Of a stretch of DNA of 64,000 nt, positions 1-10,909 are shown in pieces (the stretch's first letter is position 1; the number at the start of each line of letters is the position of its first letter). The DNA comes from Lepeophtheirus salmonis (taxonomy: Eukaryota > Arthropoda > Copepoda > Siphonostomatoida > Caligidae): positions 2,108,001 through 2,172,000 of the forward strand of contig NC_052138.2 in the NCBI RefSeq assembly GCF_016086655.4, read 5' to 3'. A program made the position numbers and the translations under genes. The notes beneath the pieces are model-generated. The model made no database searches. It was not told the DNA's origin and saw nothing but the letters and a program-made list of their open reading frames with translations.

Positions 1-155
1 TGGTATAATATTTATAATTCATTCATTCTCGAAGCCCTATCGACACCATAGCACAATTTTAGTCCAGAGTGAAAATATGTTTGGGCCATACAATGAAATT
101 AGAAAAATATTTTTTTAAATTTTGTAGAATTACTTTTATCATTGTATTCCAGGCT
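1..155 (-). repeat. Fragment of the right-hand 4-kb repeat unit, inverted
   Basis: This stretch is the reverse complement of about 62300-62453, and of the equivalent 58331-58480. It covers the tail of a decayed Tc1-type transposase fragment and the bases up to the tRNA-Ile flank. Its first bases match the second copy (ATACCAATT) better than the first (ATAGCAATT). At about 156-195 it joins a piece resembling the reverse complement of 56838-56870, so it is a chimera of two parts of that unit. It is cut by the window edge. Confidence 0.85.
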
Positions 156-1940
156 GGATTGTATTCCTTCATTCCATATCCATATAATATTTCTTCAGAA
201 TAGCTTTGGATTTTAGAAATTTATTCCAAAAAAATTTAAGTTTTTGTTAACAGTCGCGGATTTTTGAAGTTTTTTCTAAAAAGTTTAAGTTATTTTGAAG
301 AGTTTTTTTTACAAAAAATTTATTTCTGTAGAATAGATTTTTTTTTTTAAAACTACAAAAACTACTTTTAAAGCTTAATTGGTCGGAATTATCTGCAGAT
401 TTACCACATTTAGTATATCTTTCCCTTGAGCCCGTAGATAGAGTCAGTAGATACAGCATGGATCATGTCCTCTCAAACCATGGGATAAACTAACAAAGGA
501 TAAAAGAAAAAAACTAAACAAATCCATTAGTCGTCATAACAAACTTAGTTATGAGCTCTAAATAAATTAGCTATTTGGTTTTGATGTCAAGCATACTTGA
601 AATTAACAACTCGCACCAGGCTCCCAACAATGCACTCCAGCTTGGTTGGTGGCTGCACCTCACTGTTATGGTGAAGGGTGGAGTAGGAACGCTATGTGCA
701 AGCTAACCGTGTGCACGAAAAGATTACAAACAATCACGTGATGTTACATTTTCCCACGTGTCATGCGCCAGCAAGACACGTGCACAACCCCTACTCGCGT
801 TTTCCTACTCACAAATCTTTACCCGTAAGAAACAATATTATCACAACACACACTATATAAAATAACCACAAGAATATATACTCATATGAGTAATTACTTA
901 ATAATTGGAGCTCTGTTACACCCCTGTTACAACAGCTGCTCCAGACAGGTATATAGATGCAAAATAAGATGTACGACAAGAAACAATAGAAAATGAAATA
1001 GTCTAGCATCAATTCTTTTTAATTTATTAATTAATGAGCTTAAATAAGTTTAGATATGATACAATAAAAGGGAAAATATGTGGTCGTCATGATAGTAAAA
1101 TCGAATCAAATGTATTTTTTTAGCAAGGATTATTTTCTCCCACGAACAAACAATACTAGAAAGGGCAACTTTTCTTTTTTTTACACTTTGAAAATAATAT
1201 TTAAATTACCTTGATTCCCAATGATTACAAAAATCATGCAGTAGAATGAAAAATTATAGTTTAATTGTGGTTGTTGTTTTTTCGGCAAGATGTACAAAAA
1301 TAAGAATTTAAATAAATCAATCAATCAAAACGCTACATTACAAAATTAATTATTCAAAAAATAGAAGGTGGCAAGGGCTGGATAGATGTAATGCATATTT
1401 ATGTTTTCAACAACCCACTTTGATGGAAGGATATTCATTACATTTCCACCAGGATGTAGTAGGTAGAAGAAAAATTAGATAGTTCAAATGTTGTTGGACT
1501 CTGCCTCTTGGATTAAATTGTGCGAACCAAAAAGTCATGATCCGCTCTTGGACTAAGACGTTCAGATCCTCGTTTCACTGCTCGTACCAGATAATCATGT
1601 TTTTTGGGTCGATTTAAACGGAAGTAAGGCCAATTATGCGTGAAGATACTAAATGGGCTTTGCCTATATTCATTCGAATACATGGATCCAACGCTATAAA
1701 CAGTAAAAAGATTCATATGACATATTTTATTTTGTATTATTTTATTAATGCTTTAAATAACTCCAGAATTTAGAAAGACTTGTACGAAAGACAACATAAT
1801 AATTAGAAATATGGTCCTTCTTCAACCATAATAAAGATACTTACTAAGACTAACTCGCTAATCCTCTTCCTAATTCCCGGTTTTTAAGTTCGAATTCAAC
1901 AAACATCCTCTCCTTTTCCGTTAGTACACTATTTTTTTAT
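156..1940. other. Intergenic AT-rich stretch
   Basis: I see no gene I can support here. Short open frames at 809-1012 and 1513-1716 lack convincing codon character. The only notable feature is the regularly spaced E-box group at 735-782, listed separately. Confidence 0.6.
735..782. promoter_or_regulatory. Three CACGTG E-boxes at regular spacing
   Basis: Perfect CACGTG palindromes occur at 735-740, 755-760 and 777-782, giving start-to-start distances of 20 and 22 bp, about two helical turns. CACGTG is the core site of Myc/Max, Clock/Cycle and related bHLH factors. Three sites within 48 bp are notable in AT-rich DNA. No adjacent gene is recognised, so a regulatory role is inference. Confidence 0.35.
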
Positions 1941-1956
1941 TTTTAAGAGAATAGTT

Positions 1957-2230
1957 ATGGATTCAGAATTTTTTTTTTCCAAAAATTTAATTGTCTCTGA
2001 ATACCTTGGGATTTATTTCCGAAAATTAAAAGAATTGAAATTTCTTTCGAAAAAGTTTTATTTGAAATTTAATTTAAGTAATTTATTTCTCAAAATTTTG
2101 TGTACAACTTTGGATATTTTTGTTAAAAAACATAATTTTTTAGCATAGTTATGGATTTTTGATATTTTTTTTGAAGAAAATTTTAATTTTTCAATTTTTT
2201 TTTTAATAAAATTGTATTTTTCATATTATT
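1957..2230. repeat. AT-rich degenerate minisatellite tract
   Basis: An irregular series of runs of the type AAAATTTxAAATTTTT, alternating with words such as 'atagttatggatttttgatat'. The same vocabulary (CATAGCTATTC, AAATTTCAAAAATCC) recurs at 13020-13440, 21050-21300, 33510-33990 and 35640-35870. It has no coding potential. Confidence 0.5.
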
Positions 2231-2323
2231 TTGTCAAAAAAAAATACCAAAAACCAAGCCCCTCTGCCAAAAAAAAGAAGATATATATAACCCTACGGAG
2301 GCCCCTATTTACAGAGATCCAAA

Positions 2324-2652
2324 ATGGAAGTAAAAAAAAAGAAGAAATCCTATACATTTCTTCAGTATCACTGCGACGAAGGTGTAAAGGCGGCCAAAAA
2401 AAGTGATGTTTAAGGAACAAATACAGTAACGGAGCAAAGAAATGGTTCCAATGATTCCGTTCTGGTAATATGGACGGCAAAAATGTCAATAAAATAATGG
2501 AAATTGTCGAGTTGGACCGGCATATGCGTATTTATTCCATTGCCCAGAAACTAAATATTAGCCAGAAAATCTGCATCCAAATATCCTAACTATCTTAATT
2601 TTATTGTTAAAATAAAGCAACAAAACGCTTAAAACTTTTGACTTCACCTATT
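2324..2652 (+). mobile_element. Mariner relic, N-terminal half joined to 3' end
   Basis: Beginning at an ATG at 2324, the translation in shifting frames resembles a mariner transposase N-terminus: MEVKKKEEILYISS, then a KWFQ..FRSGN-like segment, then the helix-turn-helix NKIMEIVELDRHMRIYSIAQ and KLNISQK. After a peptide like ICIQ..ILTIL the coding part stops. A 3' end follows (2590-2652) with AAGCGTTTT / ACTTCACCTATTA, probably the terminal inverted repeat. The catalytic domain is absent. The copy at 24934-25259 has the same junction, so this is a non-autonomous derivative. Confidence 0.7.
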
Positions 2653-3424
2653 ATTGAAAAATATTCAAAAAGTTGGCTTCTTTATTAGCTTTTAGATGAA
2701 AGGTTCCGAAATAGAGTCCATTAAAACAACGCGCACTGTGAAGGAAAATGCCTCTTTAATAATGATCTCAGTCACTTGCAAATGACTGTTTAATATAATA
2801 ATTTGTAACTTTCTTATACAAGGCTCATATGTTTGTATAATATATAATATATTATGGGTATTTGTTTAGTAACAAACTTTTACTTCTAGGAAAAGGGCTA
2901 AAGGCGTCTCTTTTCATTAATTATACCAACATAATATGGATATATTAATAAATATAATTACATATAGTTTCGTAATTTGTGAGAATTAGTTTATTAAAAG
3001 AAGATATTTGTTATTACTTTGGCAAAAAAAGAGCAAATTATATGAGTCATTGAAGACTTTTGATTCATTTAAGGACTATGCATGAACCAGGAATGGATCG
3101 TGAAGAGATACCGTGCACATTAATTATAAAGCTTTTATTTATATGAATCTTTATAATTATGCTGTAATTCGATTTGACATATTTATAATTCTACAGGTAA
3201 TCGATCTATGTTTTTGATATCCATAGCGTAATATACTAGTATACTGAATGCCTCCTAGCGTACCATACGTTATTTTGGCAAATATGGATCACGTAGTCTT
3301 TGTTTCGCCAATTCATTGGAATAGATACTTTATTTGTAGCAGCAGAGTATTTATGTATGGGATGGAGAAGGGGAGAAAAGGTCTTTAAGATTACACCTAT
3401 AACTCACCAAAGTTAATAGATATA
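2653..3424. other. Intergenic, no recognisable feature
   Basis: AT-rich DNA with no frame, RNA gene or repeat that I can support. Confidence 0.5.
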
Positions 3425-3750
3425 CAAGGTTAGACCTAGTGTTGAGACTCGGTCCAGCATATATTATGAGATACCTTTTTTTTCTAGATTAACTGCCATT
3501 CATTTTTTTGAAAAAACCTCAAAAGTACACCATAAGCTCTAGAACAAATACTATATACATATAAGAGACGGCGGGATCAAAGTCAATCCGTGCTATCTCT
3601 GTTTAAACTTTGTATAACGTCATTGTACTCGAAAATATGTTATAAACAATTTATCTGTAAAATCGGTCTAGACCGAATTTTTCCTTTGGACCGATCCAGA
3701 GGGAATTTTTATATGAGACCGGTACATAACTAGCTTTTTTGTTGGAGAGA
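3425..3750 (+). repeat. Dispersed GGTCCAGACCGA-type repeat, diverged copy
   Basis: It starts near GAGACTCGGTCCAGCA and ends with 'ccgatccagag...gagaccggtac'. It shares order and wording with 59281-59732 and 63269-63722: a 'ctatctctgtttaaa' block, a 'gtcattg' block, then several copies of GGTCTAGACCGAATTTTTCC. No coding content is visible. Class unknown. Confidence 0.6.
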
Positions 3751-3924
3751 ACTAATTTGGTCGTCGTATGAATTTAACTTCTCCCTCTGAAGTTATCACC
3801 TATTTTTGATGTAAAATGTCTTAAAAATCCATATTAAAATAAATTTATATGAATTTAAATATAATTATCACATCACAGGCGAAATCTACTCTTCCTTTTG
3901 GAGAGGAAGGAACTGCTCAATGGT

Positions 3925-4364
3925 TAAATCAAACTTTTGGATAAGATAAAAGTTCGAGGACAACTTTTTTTTCACTTAAGACGTAGCTCCGTGTCATCGC
4001 GTGCAGTTAAGACTCTGGCCTTCCTGAGAGTCGACTCAGTACGGACCACCCTCCTCTCCAGACACAAAACCCTTGGACTACTTTATCTAGGCTTGTCTGG
4101 AGCAGAGGATGTGTGCTACTTCTCACAGGATTGTCCAGTCTCTAGAGGCTTCCTTCAAGAAGGAGTGGACCAAGCTCGAGTGTAACTCCATAGAAGGTAT
4201 GCAAAGGATATAGGCCTTGTATTGAGGCAATTATTAGAGCTGAGGGCTCACATATTGAATAAAAGTTGTACCGAACACACACTTTTCAGATGATTTAGTC
4301 AAATAAATGTCCAGATAAAATCTCTCGTTTAAATTTTACACTACATAGATGAGATCAACCCTGT
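3925..4364 (+). mobile_element. 5'-truncated Tc1/mariner relic
   Basis: The sequence from TTGGATAAGATAAAAGTTCG through 'gcttccttcaagaaggagtgg' is the plus-strand equivalent of the minus-strand element 44334-45134. Decayed transposase peptides such as LGLLYLGLSG and GVDQARV are frame-shifted versions of a C-terminal 'LDYSIWARLE' and 'EWVKLE' region. It ends with the inverse terminal repeat GATGAGATCAACCCTGTA. The 5' part is missing and multiple frameshifts make it inactive. Confidence 0.65.
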
Positions 4365-4521
4365 ACGTTAGGAATGATTTTGTATCAAAATATCGAATTC
4401 TCAGGATTTTATAAATGAAACAGTTATTGATTTTATAAATTATATATTCAAACTTTGTTTATCTCAAGTGTTAAGAGGTTACGATTCGTTTTGTGTTCAT
4501 TCTCTTTTTGTCTACTTTTAG

Positions 4522-4826
4522 CTGAGGCAAAACAATTTATTAGAAAGAACAGTGGAACATTTTCTATCTGGCAGCCTCTTATAGACTTAATCACCAAACT
4601 TGAAATGGGAAATGTTCCTCAAGGATACAAAGATTGGCTTAAAACGTATACAGATAATTATTTTATACTTTTATCTGCAGATATTATTGGAGGTGAACAA
4701 GAATATGAAATACTAGCAAAGGGTTACTCGGAGTTGCTGGGCCCAAGGAGGGAGCGGGAAATAATATTGACAATGGTCTATTCTATCTCTTCAATATTTA
4801 TACCCCTTCGTACGGGCGAGCGTTAG
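4522..4826 (+). CDS. Orphan coding exon, protein not recognised
   Basis: A long pyrimidine tract ending CTACTTTTAG at 4521 gives a strong splice acceptor. The following frame is open for about 100 codons to a TAG at 4824-4826 and has protein-like composition, for example GNVPQGYKDWLKTYTDNYF and ADIIGGEQEYEILAKGYSEL. There is no ATG at the head of the frame; it extends 5' only through a TTG at 4455. A terminal exon is therefore likelier than a complete gene, and it would enter at phase 1. A 12-A run follows at about 4879. No upstream exon is visible and the surroundings are transposon debris, so it may be a stranded fragment. Family unknown. Confidence 0.4.
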
Positions 4827-5009
4827 GGCAATATAGCGCCTGTATATTCTATTTATAAGAAATTTATTATCATGAACTAAAAAAAAAAAATGTTTTATAA
4901 ACTTCAAATAATATACTAAGATATATGCATTAAAAAAAATTTCTAGATGAGAGGTCCATCTTTTCAAAAAATTGCCAAATGGACATACGCAAAAAAAATG
5001 TTTTGCACT

Positions 5010-5345
5010 AATTTTACAAGAAAGTAATTAATAGCATTGACGGGGATTGTAAAGAGGAACACCAATCTACCAGGATATTTTTCGTACATGCAAAATCAAA
5101 AAAAGTTATAGAAAATAATGTTGTCGAAAAAATAACTCTCGATAATTGGTTCATTTTGCAAATATTGCAAATATTATATTCTAAAATGTTCCAGAAATTG
5201 AGAATACTAAATTGATTGATGAGAGTTTAGTCATATAATTAATGTCAAAAATGTATCATTTTGTGGTATTTCTTCTTAAAAATTAACGTTTGATGAAAAA
5301 AAAAAAAGAGAACAAATATTCAGAAAATGAAGAATATTTCAGTGT
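5010..5345 (+). repeat. Dispersed repeat, inverted partner at 13690-13975
   Basis: Blocks such as GAGGAACAC, AATAATGTTGTCGAAAAAA, TTAATGTCAAAAATGTATC and TTTGATGAAAAA occur in the same order in the reverse complement of 13690-13975. No coding frame is seen. Confidence 0.6.
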
Positions 5346-5349
5346 AAAT

Positions 5350-5445
5350 CAATTTAAGAGAACCACGCATGCAAAGTTTTAGTCTCCTAGGCCAACGGTG
5401 TGGATATCCATAAAGGACACATACCCACACAAACTGTACTATATA
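5350..5445 (+). repeat. Short dispersed repeat
   Basis: Shares GCATGCAAAGTTTTAGTCTC, CTAGGCCAACGGTGTGG and CATAAAGGACACA with 19155-19245. Function and class are unknown. Confidence 0.6.
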
Positions 5446-5451
5446 TAAAAC

Positions 5452-5977
5452 GTTTGTTCCACTAAAATCTGAGCACTTACTAATTCAATCATTTATGAAA
5501 ATTAAGTGATGGAAATTAATTCATATTTCCATATATTAAAGCATAAACAATTAGTTACAAAACAAGGCAAACCTAACACTTGAATACTATCGACGAATTT
5601 CCATTTGCACACTCCAAGAAGTTGGGTGTCTCCAAGACCACTGTCTACACTATCAGCAAGTCCAAAACATTGGGCTGAAAGAGCCTTCTGAGGATGGAGA
5701 GGCCACTTTTGACACCAGCAATGAAAGAACCAATCTTCTCTGTTGCAAGATTCTTTTAAATGAGTCTATTGAGTTCTTTTGAACTCTTTGCTGACACTTT
5801 TGACCCCTGCAGCCCTGTTCTAAAGCCCCTTGACTACACATTTTGGGTGCATGTCGAGGGAAAGGGAAAGGCCTATTTATAGTATTCATTTTGTTGAAAT
5901 TCTATTGTTAATTAATAAATTATATCTTGTTGAAGTTTAACATCCAAAGTGTGCAGATTTTAATAGACCACTCAGTA
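5452..5977 (+). mobile_element. Non-autonomous Tc1/mariner, family 1 copy A
   Basis: It carries the family's 5' block (AATCTGAGCACTTACTAATT), remnants of the transposase N-terminus (EFPFAHSKKLGVSKTTVYT), then a jump to the C-terminal part (KPLDYTFWVHVEG). It ends with the 3' block GTGTGCAGATTTTAATAGAC and CCACTCAGTA. The HTH segment is largely lost and the catalytic core is absent. The left terminal repeat is degraded. Confidence 0.75.
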
Positions 5978-8900
5978 ATTTATAATGATCAGCGGATATT
6001 ATTGAGGTGAAAAGAATAAGATATATATATAAGGTGAGTTGTGTCGTTAGTCTGTAAACTGTTATTATTTTCTTGGGATTTCAGAGTTTGTTCTTGGTAT
6101 TTGAATGGGGGGGAATCAGGAACTATTCTGAGTGGCCTCCCCCATTATAAAAATTTAAAACATTCTTTGAAATCAGAAGTTGTTGAATACTCAAAAATTT
6201 AACTAAGTACCATCTTCCGAAAATACCCTAGGGAAGTCACGGATTGTTATAAATAATAATGCATAAAAACTTACGAATTCATAAGGTCGTTCACTTTTGG
6301 ACTCAGAGTCTCAATCCCTTCTTCGAGATTATTGTTTTCGTTATTGCTGTTACTAATATCGGTAAAAATATTAGAATGACGAACGTTTTGATAGGGAGAA
6401 ACCATGGCGGAGTACGGCAAACCATTACTATCTATGAGAAAAAAAAATGAGAGAGGAAAATAAATTCATAATTACCCAGATTATTAAGAATAATGATGAT
6501 ATGACAAGAAAATTGATTTTTTAATAAAAGAAATGGAAAAATGGGAATCAATATCAATAAACGTCTTAAAAATATAATTCAATGCTGTAGGTGATTTATA
6601 AAATAAAATTTAAAGAATAAAATGAGCTACAATTATAAGTTGACTGGAGCTCTGGGAATTGTCAAAATCAATCCCTTTTTCTTTCAAAAAAATTATTTTT
6701 TGGTATATTTGTTGGTTAATTTGATAAAGTGCCTTATTCCATAACAATATCAATCTTAAAACACAAGATACAAATCCATAGATATGTGGTTTTTCAACAC
6801 AAAACCAAGCTGAATTTTCTCAAAATTGAGTCGACATTACATTTGTATTCCTTGACGAATTATGATTCAGTTATATCAAGAAAGCCTGTAGATTCATCCA
6901 TTGAAGGACCCGCAAATTGGAAATAAAAGTAGATAAAATCCATCGGTACTCCATGAAATAATTAAAAATGAATGGATTTTATAGTGTCTTAAATTAGATA
7001 TCAATAATTATCAAACCAGGATTATTCATGAAAAATGGATTTATAAAACTAAACTATTAAAAACATATATATTTCAAATTTAGGCCAAATCTACTTTTTC
7101 AAATCCAAACTGCTTAAAAAGAGTCCAATATAGCAACCCTGTTCAGGGGCGTCCGCAGGATTTTATTTTTTGAAAAAGGGAATTCTTTTTATAATTTTTT
7201 TCCCCCAGAGGTATAATTTTTCAAAAAATACATACTACTTAAAGTGAGAATGAGTAGTGGACCCCACTAAAACATTAAGCAGGCTGCAACGTGTTGGACA
7301 ACCCTTCTTTACCCAACATTATTATATATTTGAATCGAAAACCTATTGTTAGGTCGATTTTTGGTAGAGCAACGGACAAAGTAGGTAAAACTATGCCTCA
7401 TTGTCCCATAGACTCTTGTCTATTGTCAGTATCATTTGTTTCGAGTCTTTGAGTGGTTTTTTGGTAGAGTATCGAGCAAAGAGAGTAAGCGGAACTGTGA
7501 AATCATACTCATCAAAATCCCCAAACAAATATACAGACAATAAGGTATGTTCCATAGGCAATTAGGCATAGTTCTACAATCCCGTTAATCCACTAAAAAT
7601 TGACCTAGTATTGACGGAAAAATGTCCATATTTACTCCTTCTTTTTTAAATTTCAAGTGTTATTTAGTAACAAAAAAACACAACCAACTATCCATATTAT
7701 AATACAATACCCACCACTGCCTTGCTCCTGACGAATATTGTACGGAAGACTCCCAAACGCACCAGCAATAAGATAACAACAGACTCCCAATCCAATTGAT
7801 AAAAAAGAGCGTGGCCCATTCATGACTTCTTAGCAAGAGGAAGGTACAAAGTCAAGTGAGGATTTGAAGAAGATTTTTGAGGTCTATATACCTATCTATA
7901 TCAGTATGTTTGTGATATATTATTATTAATAATATCAGTAATAATCAATAGAGAGAAAGAGAGAGAAAAGTTGTCATCTTTGGCATTACTTAGACATTTT
8001 TTATTATAGATATTTTTTTTTATGATTGATGATAGCATGTCATCGAGGTAGTTCACTATTAGTATACCACTATATATATAAAGGTATACTAATAGCAATA
8101 ATATTTGATTAGCAATAATAGATATCCCCCAAATATTAATTAATCTATTTAATAATGAAGGCCATTTAAGAATAGGTATCAATATATGTACTTTGTAATG
8201 TCATACACAAATACACACCCCCTTGGATACACGCTTTGGTAGATCCAACTACCCAGTCGAATATTGAGCGAAAAATGAGCTGCGTTCATGCTGAGGGTGC
8301 CCAGACGCAAGATTAAATTATCACAGGGGAGAAATCCTTGAAAGGCGTTTATTTTGCAGAGGGATTTCTAAAAGAGGGGCTCCAAAAGGTTATACAGAAA
8401 AAATGTCTTCTTTTGCAACAATGAGCAAAAAAAAAAAAAACGGGATTTTTTTTTTTAAATAAGCACCCAAAATATCAAAATTGAGCAATTTGTATTTAAA
8501 TAAAATTACAATTATATAAAAAGGAATCTCATTATCACCACGAATGATATTACGGTCAACCTTTGCATCAATGTAAAATCAATTTGGGACAAATATATTA
8601 TCTCAATCTGGATCCCTCACACATCTGATCATGTAATTCATAACCCTGATAGTATCATATATAAATTTTACCTCCAAAAAGAGAGCCTCGTGGAAGAAGG
8701 TTTTAGCAGGTATATTTCCCAGCGAAAAATATCATTAAATAATCATCAAAAACTATTGTGAAATCTAACTATAGCCCAAACTTTCTAAATTTTTTAATAC
8801 CATTTTAGAAAAATGAGCCATTTTCAGACAAAAAGGGGCAAAATGAGCTCTTTTTCCAAAGAAAAATAGGTCAAAATGAACTATTTTTAAGTGATTGAGC

Positions 8901-9450
8901 GATCGCTGACAAATCCTAAGTCTAGCCATAGGGCTCTGCAGAAATATACTATAATCAAAAGATTAGGAATTACTCATAAAGTAGTTCATTTATTTGCTCT
9001 TAGTTTTTTTTTAGTCTTCAAAAATATATTTAACTAAATGATCAAGTCTAAAAATAAATGTCAAAGCAAAAACCACATGATCAATTTGAAGGGGCGTCCG
9101 CAGGTGCTTTTTACTAGAAAATGTAATATTTGAAATTGAATTGAATTTTTGAAATTTAAAGCCCCTTCCCCCAGTGGTAGCGACGCCCCTCCCTGACGGT
9201 AAAATATAATAAACTACGCAATATCACACGAGGTATCGATGAAAAATGATAAAAGTGACATCTTGTGAAGAAAAAAATGTGTTTGCCCAACCAAATACAT
9301 TCCTTGACCAAATTGCTCACGTTTAAAAAAATTGAAGGAATGAACTCTAAGAAATGAAGCCTCAAATACTTAAAGGTGTATAAAACACGTCATACAAAGC
9401 AGGAGAGGCTTTTTCTATTTGGTAATCTGAATATGTTTTTTCATTTTCCG
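5978..9450. other. Long intergenic stretch with scattered repeat motifs
   Basis: No gene is supported. The stretch holds the repeat heads at about 7143 and 9094 (GGGGCGTCCGCAGG) and the wording at 7350-7640 listed separately. A GA-rich simple sequence lies at about 7948-7970. Near 8780-8890 there is an irregular iteration of AAAATGAGC-type words. Confidence 0.5.
7350..7640. repeat. Imperfect inverted repeat, dispersed motif
   Basis: 'Taggtcgatttttggtagagc' near 7350 is mirrored by 'ccactaaaaattgacctagt' near 7588-7607. The inner words 'actatgcctca' and 'aggcatagttc' are also inverted. A related fragment occurs at 23183-23270 (TAGGTCGATTTTTGGCGGAG). It may be a small foldback element. Confidence 0.45.
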
Positions 9451-10280
9451 TGAGGACTCATAAATTAGAAAATTTTAGAAACCGTTTCCACTTGTGCAAT
9501 TTTTATGGCAAAATTTTGAAGCAAAAGTTGGTTATTTAACCATTTTCTACACCTTTTTATTCAGTATGTCTCCCTCCATTCCGAATGATGGCTTCGATAC
9601 GGGGATGCCATGAAGTAAAGCTGGCCTTGATGAAGTCCGAAGACAAGTTGTTCCACTCCTCCCTGATCACGGCCTTCAGGGCACACATATTTGGGTAAAA
9701 AGTCCCGATCGTCTTGCTCTCTAAGACCAACCAAACAAAAAAGTCCAGAGGGTTCACGTTGGGGGAAGACGAAGGCTAGAATTTTGACCGCCATGTTCTA
9801 ACTGCAGTAATGCTGCACCTAATTGGACGTGTGTGCCGGGGCACCGCCTTGGGCAAACATATAGTTGTCCCTGTGCAACGTGTTCTTCAATCATGGCAAG
9901 ACATGGTACCTCAGGATCTCATTGAAGACGTCTGTGTTGACATTTCGTTGGCATTGAAGAAGTGGGGAGGCATCTTGATGCCCTCAGACACCATGATGCC
10001 GAGGGCCATGACCTGAGATGAATATTAGGTCCTGAAGGTTCCCTGGACCTGAGCTCTTGATTCAGCCAAGAAGTAATACTTTCTCCGGAGATCGAATTGT
10101 GCGGTGAGGAGATCGGGCATACTCTGCGTTTTAGTTATTGCTCAGACATTTTTGATCACAAAAAAACAAAAACAACCTCAAATCGTAGCTTTTTTTCAGC
10201 TCTTTCGAAAGGCGCCAAGTTCAAAATTGTAAGATTTTTAGATCTGAGGCTAGAAGAGGATTCTAATTTTTGAGTCCTCA
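9451..10280 (-). mobile_element. Tc1/mariner relic, family 2
   Basis: Terminal inverted repeats are visible: TGAGGACTCATAAATTAGAA at 9451-9470 against the reverse complement of 10260-10280. On the minus strand, decayed transposase pieces read VMALGIMVSEGIKMPPHFFN, then about 60 frame-broken residues. A well-preserved C-terminus follows: NPLDFFVWLVLESKTIG...LKAVIREEWNNLSS and WHPRIEAIIRNGG. This matches the catalytic third-Asp region (NPLD) and the terminal arm of Tc1/mariner enzymes. Multiple stops and frameshifts make it inactive. Confidence 0.75.
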
Positions 10281-10334
10281 TCCTTTATGTAATTATTCCA
10301 TCATTTATGAAGATTGAACATCTAAGTTTAAAGT

Positions 10335-10545
10335 AATAACTAGTGCATGTGCTTATGAAAGATGAAGAGTAACCATGAGGGTTTGCTCCTCCAGAGTTAT
10401 AAGTGTAAGTTCTTCTTGGACTTGGTGTAGATTTGATCGACATCGGAGTAATTACAGCAAAAAGATCCATGTTATACACGGAGTGGGGTTTTGTGCTTAT
10501 TTCCTTCTTCTCACGAAAGCTTGGAGCTGATCAAATGAAACACCA
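10335..10545 (+). repeat. SINE-like dispersed repeat, copy 1
   Basis: The words 'gagtaaccatgagggtttgc', GAGTTATAAGTGTAAGT, TTGGACT and GATCGACATCGGAGTAATT recur at about 33300-33500, 34490-34930 and (inverted) 49625-49885. No coding frame or polymerase III box is confirmed, so 'SINE-like' is descriptive. Confidence 0.55.
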
Positions 10546-10624
10546 TGTCAACTAAGGTGCTCTCCGCTCAAACATTCTTCAAAATATCTTGATGCCCACG
10601 TTCATTTTGACTCAACTCTAGTTA

Positions 10625-10909
10625 TACAGGGTAGCCCATCAAAATCTGAACACTTACTAATTCAATAATTAATTAAGGTTGAGTAATTAAAATAAATTCA
10701 TATTTTGATATATTATAGCATCAACAATTAGTTACAAAATACAACAAATCTGAACTCTCTACCTTAGATACAGGTCAAGAAAATGACACTTGAACGTGAT
10801 CCACGAATTTCCATTTGTGCACTACAAGCAGTGGGGAGTCTAATTAATAAATTGTATCTTGTTGAAGTTTAAAATTCAAAGTGTTTAGATTTTAATGGAC
10901 CACTTGGTT
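10625..10909 (+). mobile_element. Family 1 copy B, MITE-sized
   Basis: The element is 285 bp. Both family ends are present (left CCATCAAAATCTGAACACTT; right GTGTTTAGATTTTAATGGAC then CACTTGG), bounded by TA. The inside contains only the first ~15 transposase codons before jumping to the 3' untranslated end. It is a further deletion derivative of the ~800-bp family form. Confidence 0.8.

Noticed and set aside
4455..4521. Apparent signal peptide (FVLCSFSFCLLLAEA) at the head of the 4455-4826 frame
   Set aside because: The first codon is TTG, with no ATG in the frame. The hydrophobic run is encoded by a pyrimidine-rich tract ending TTTTAG, better explained as a splice acceptor.
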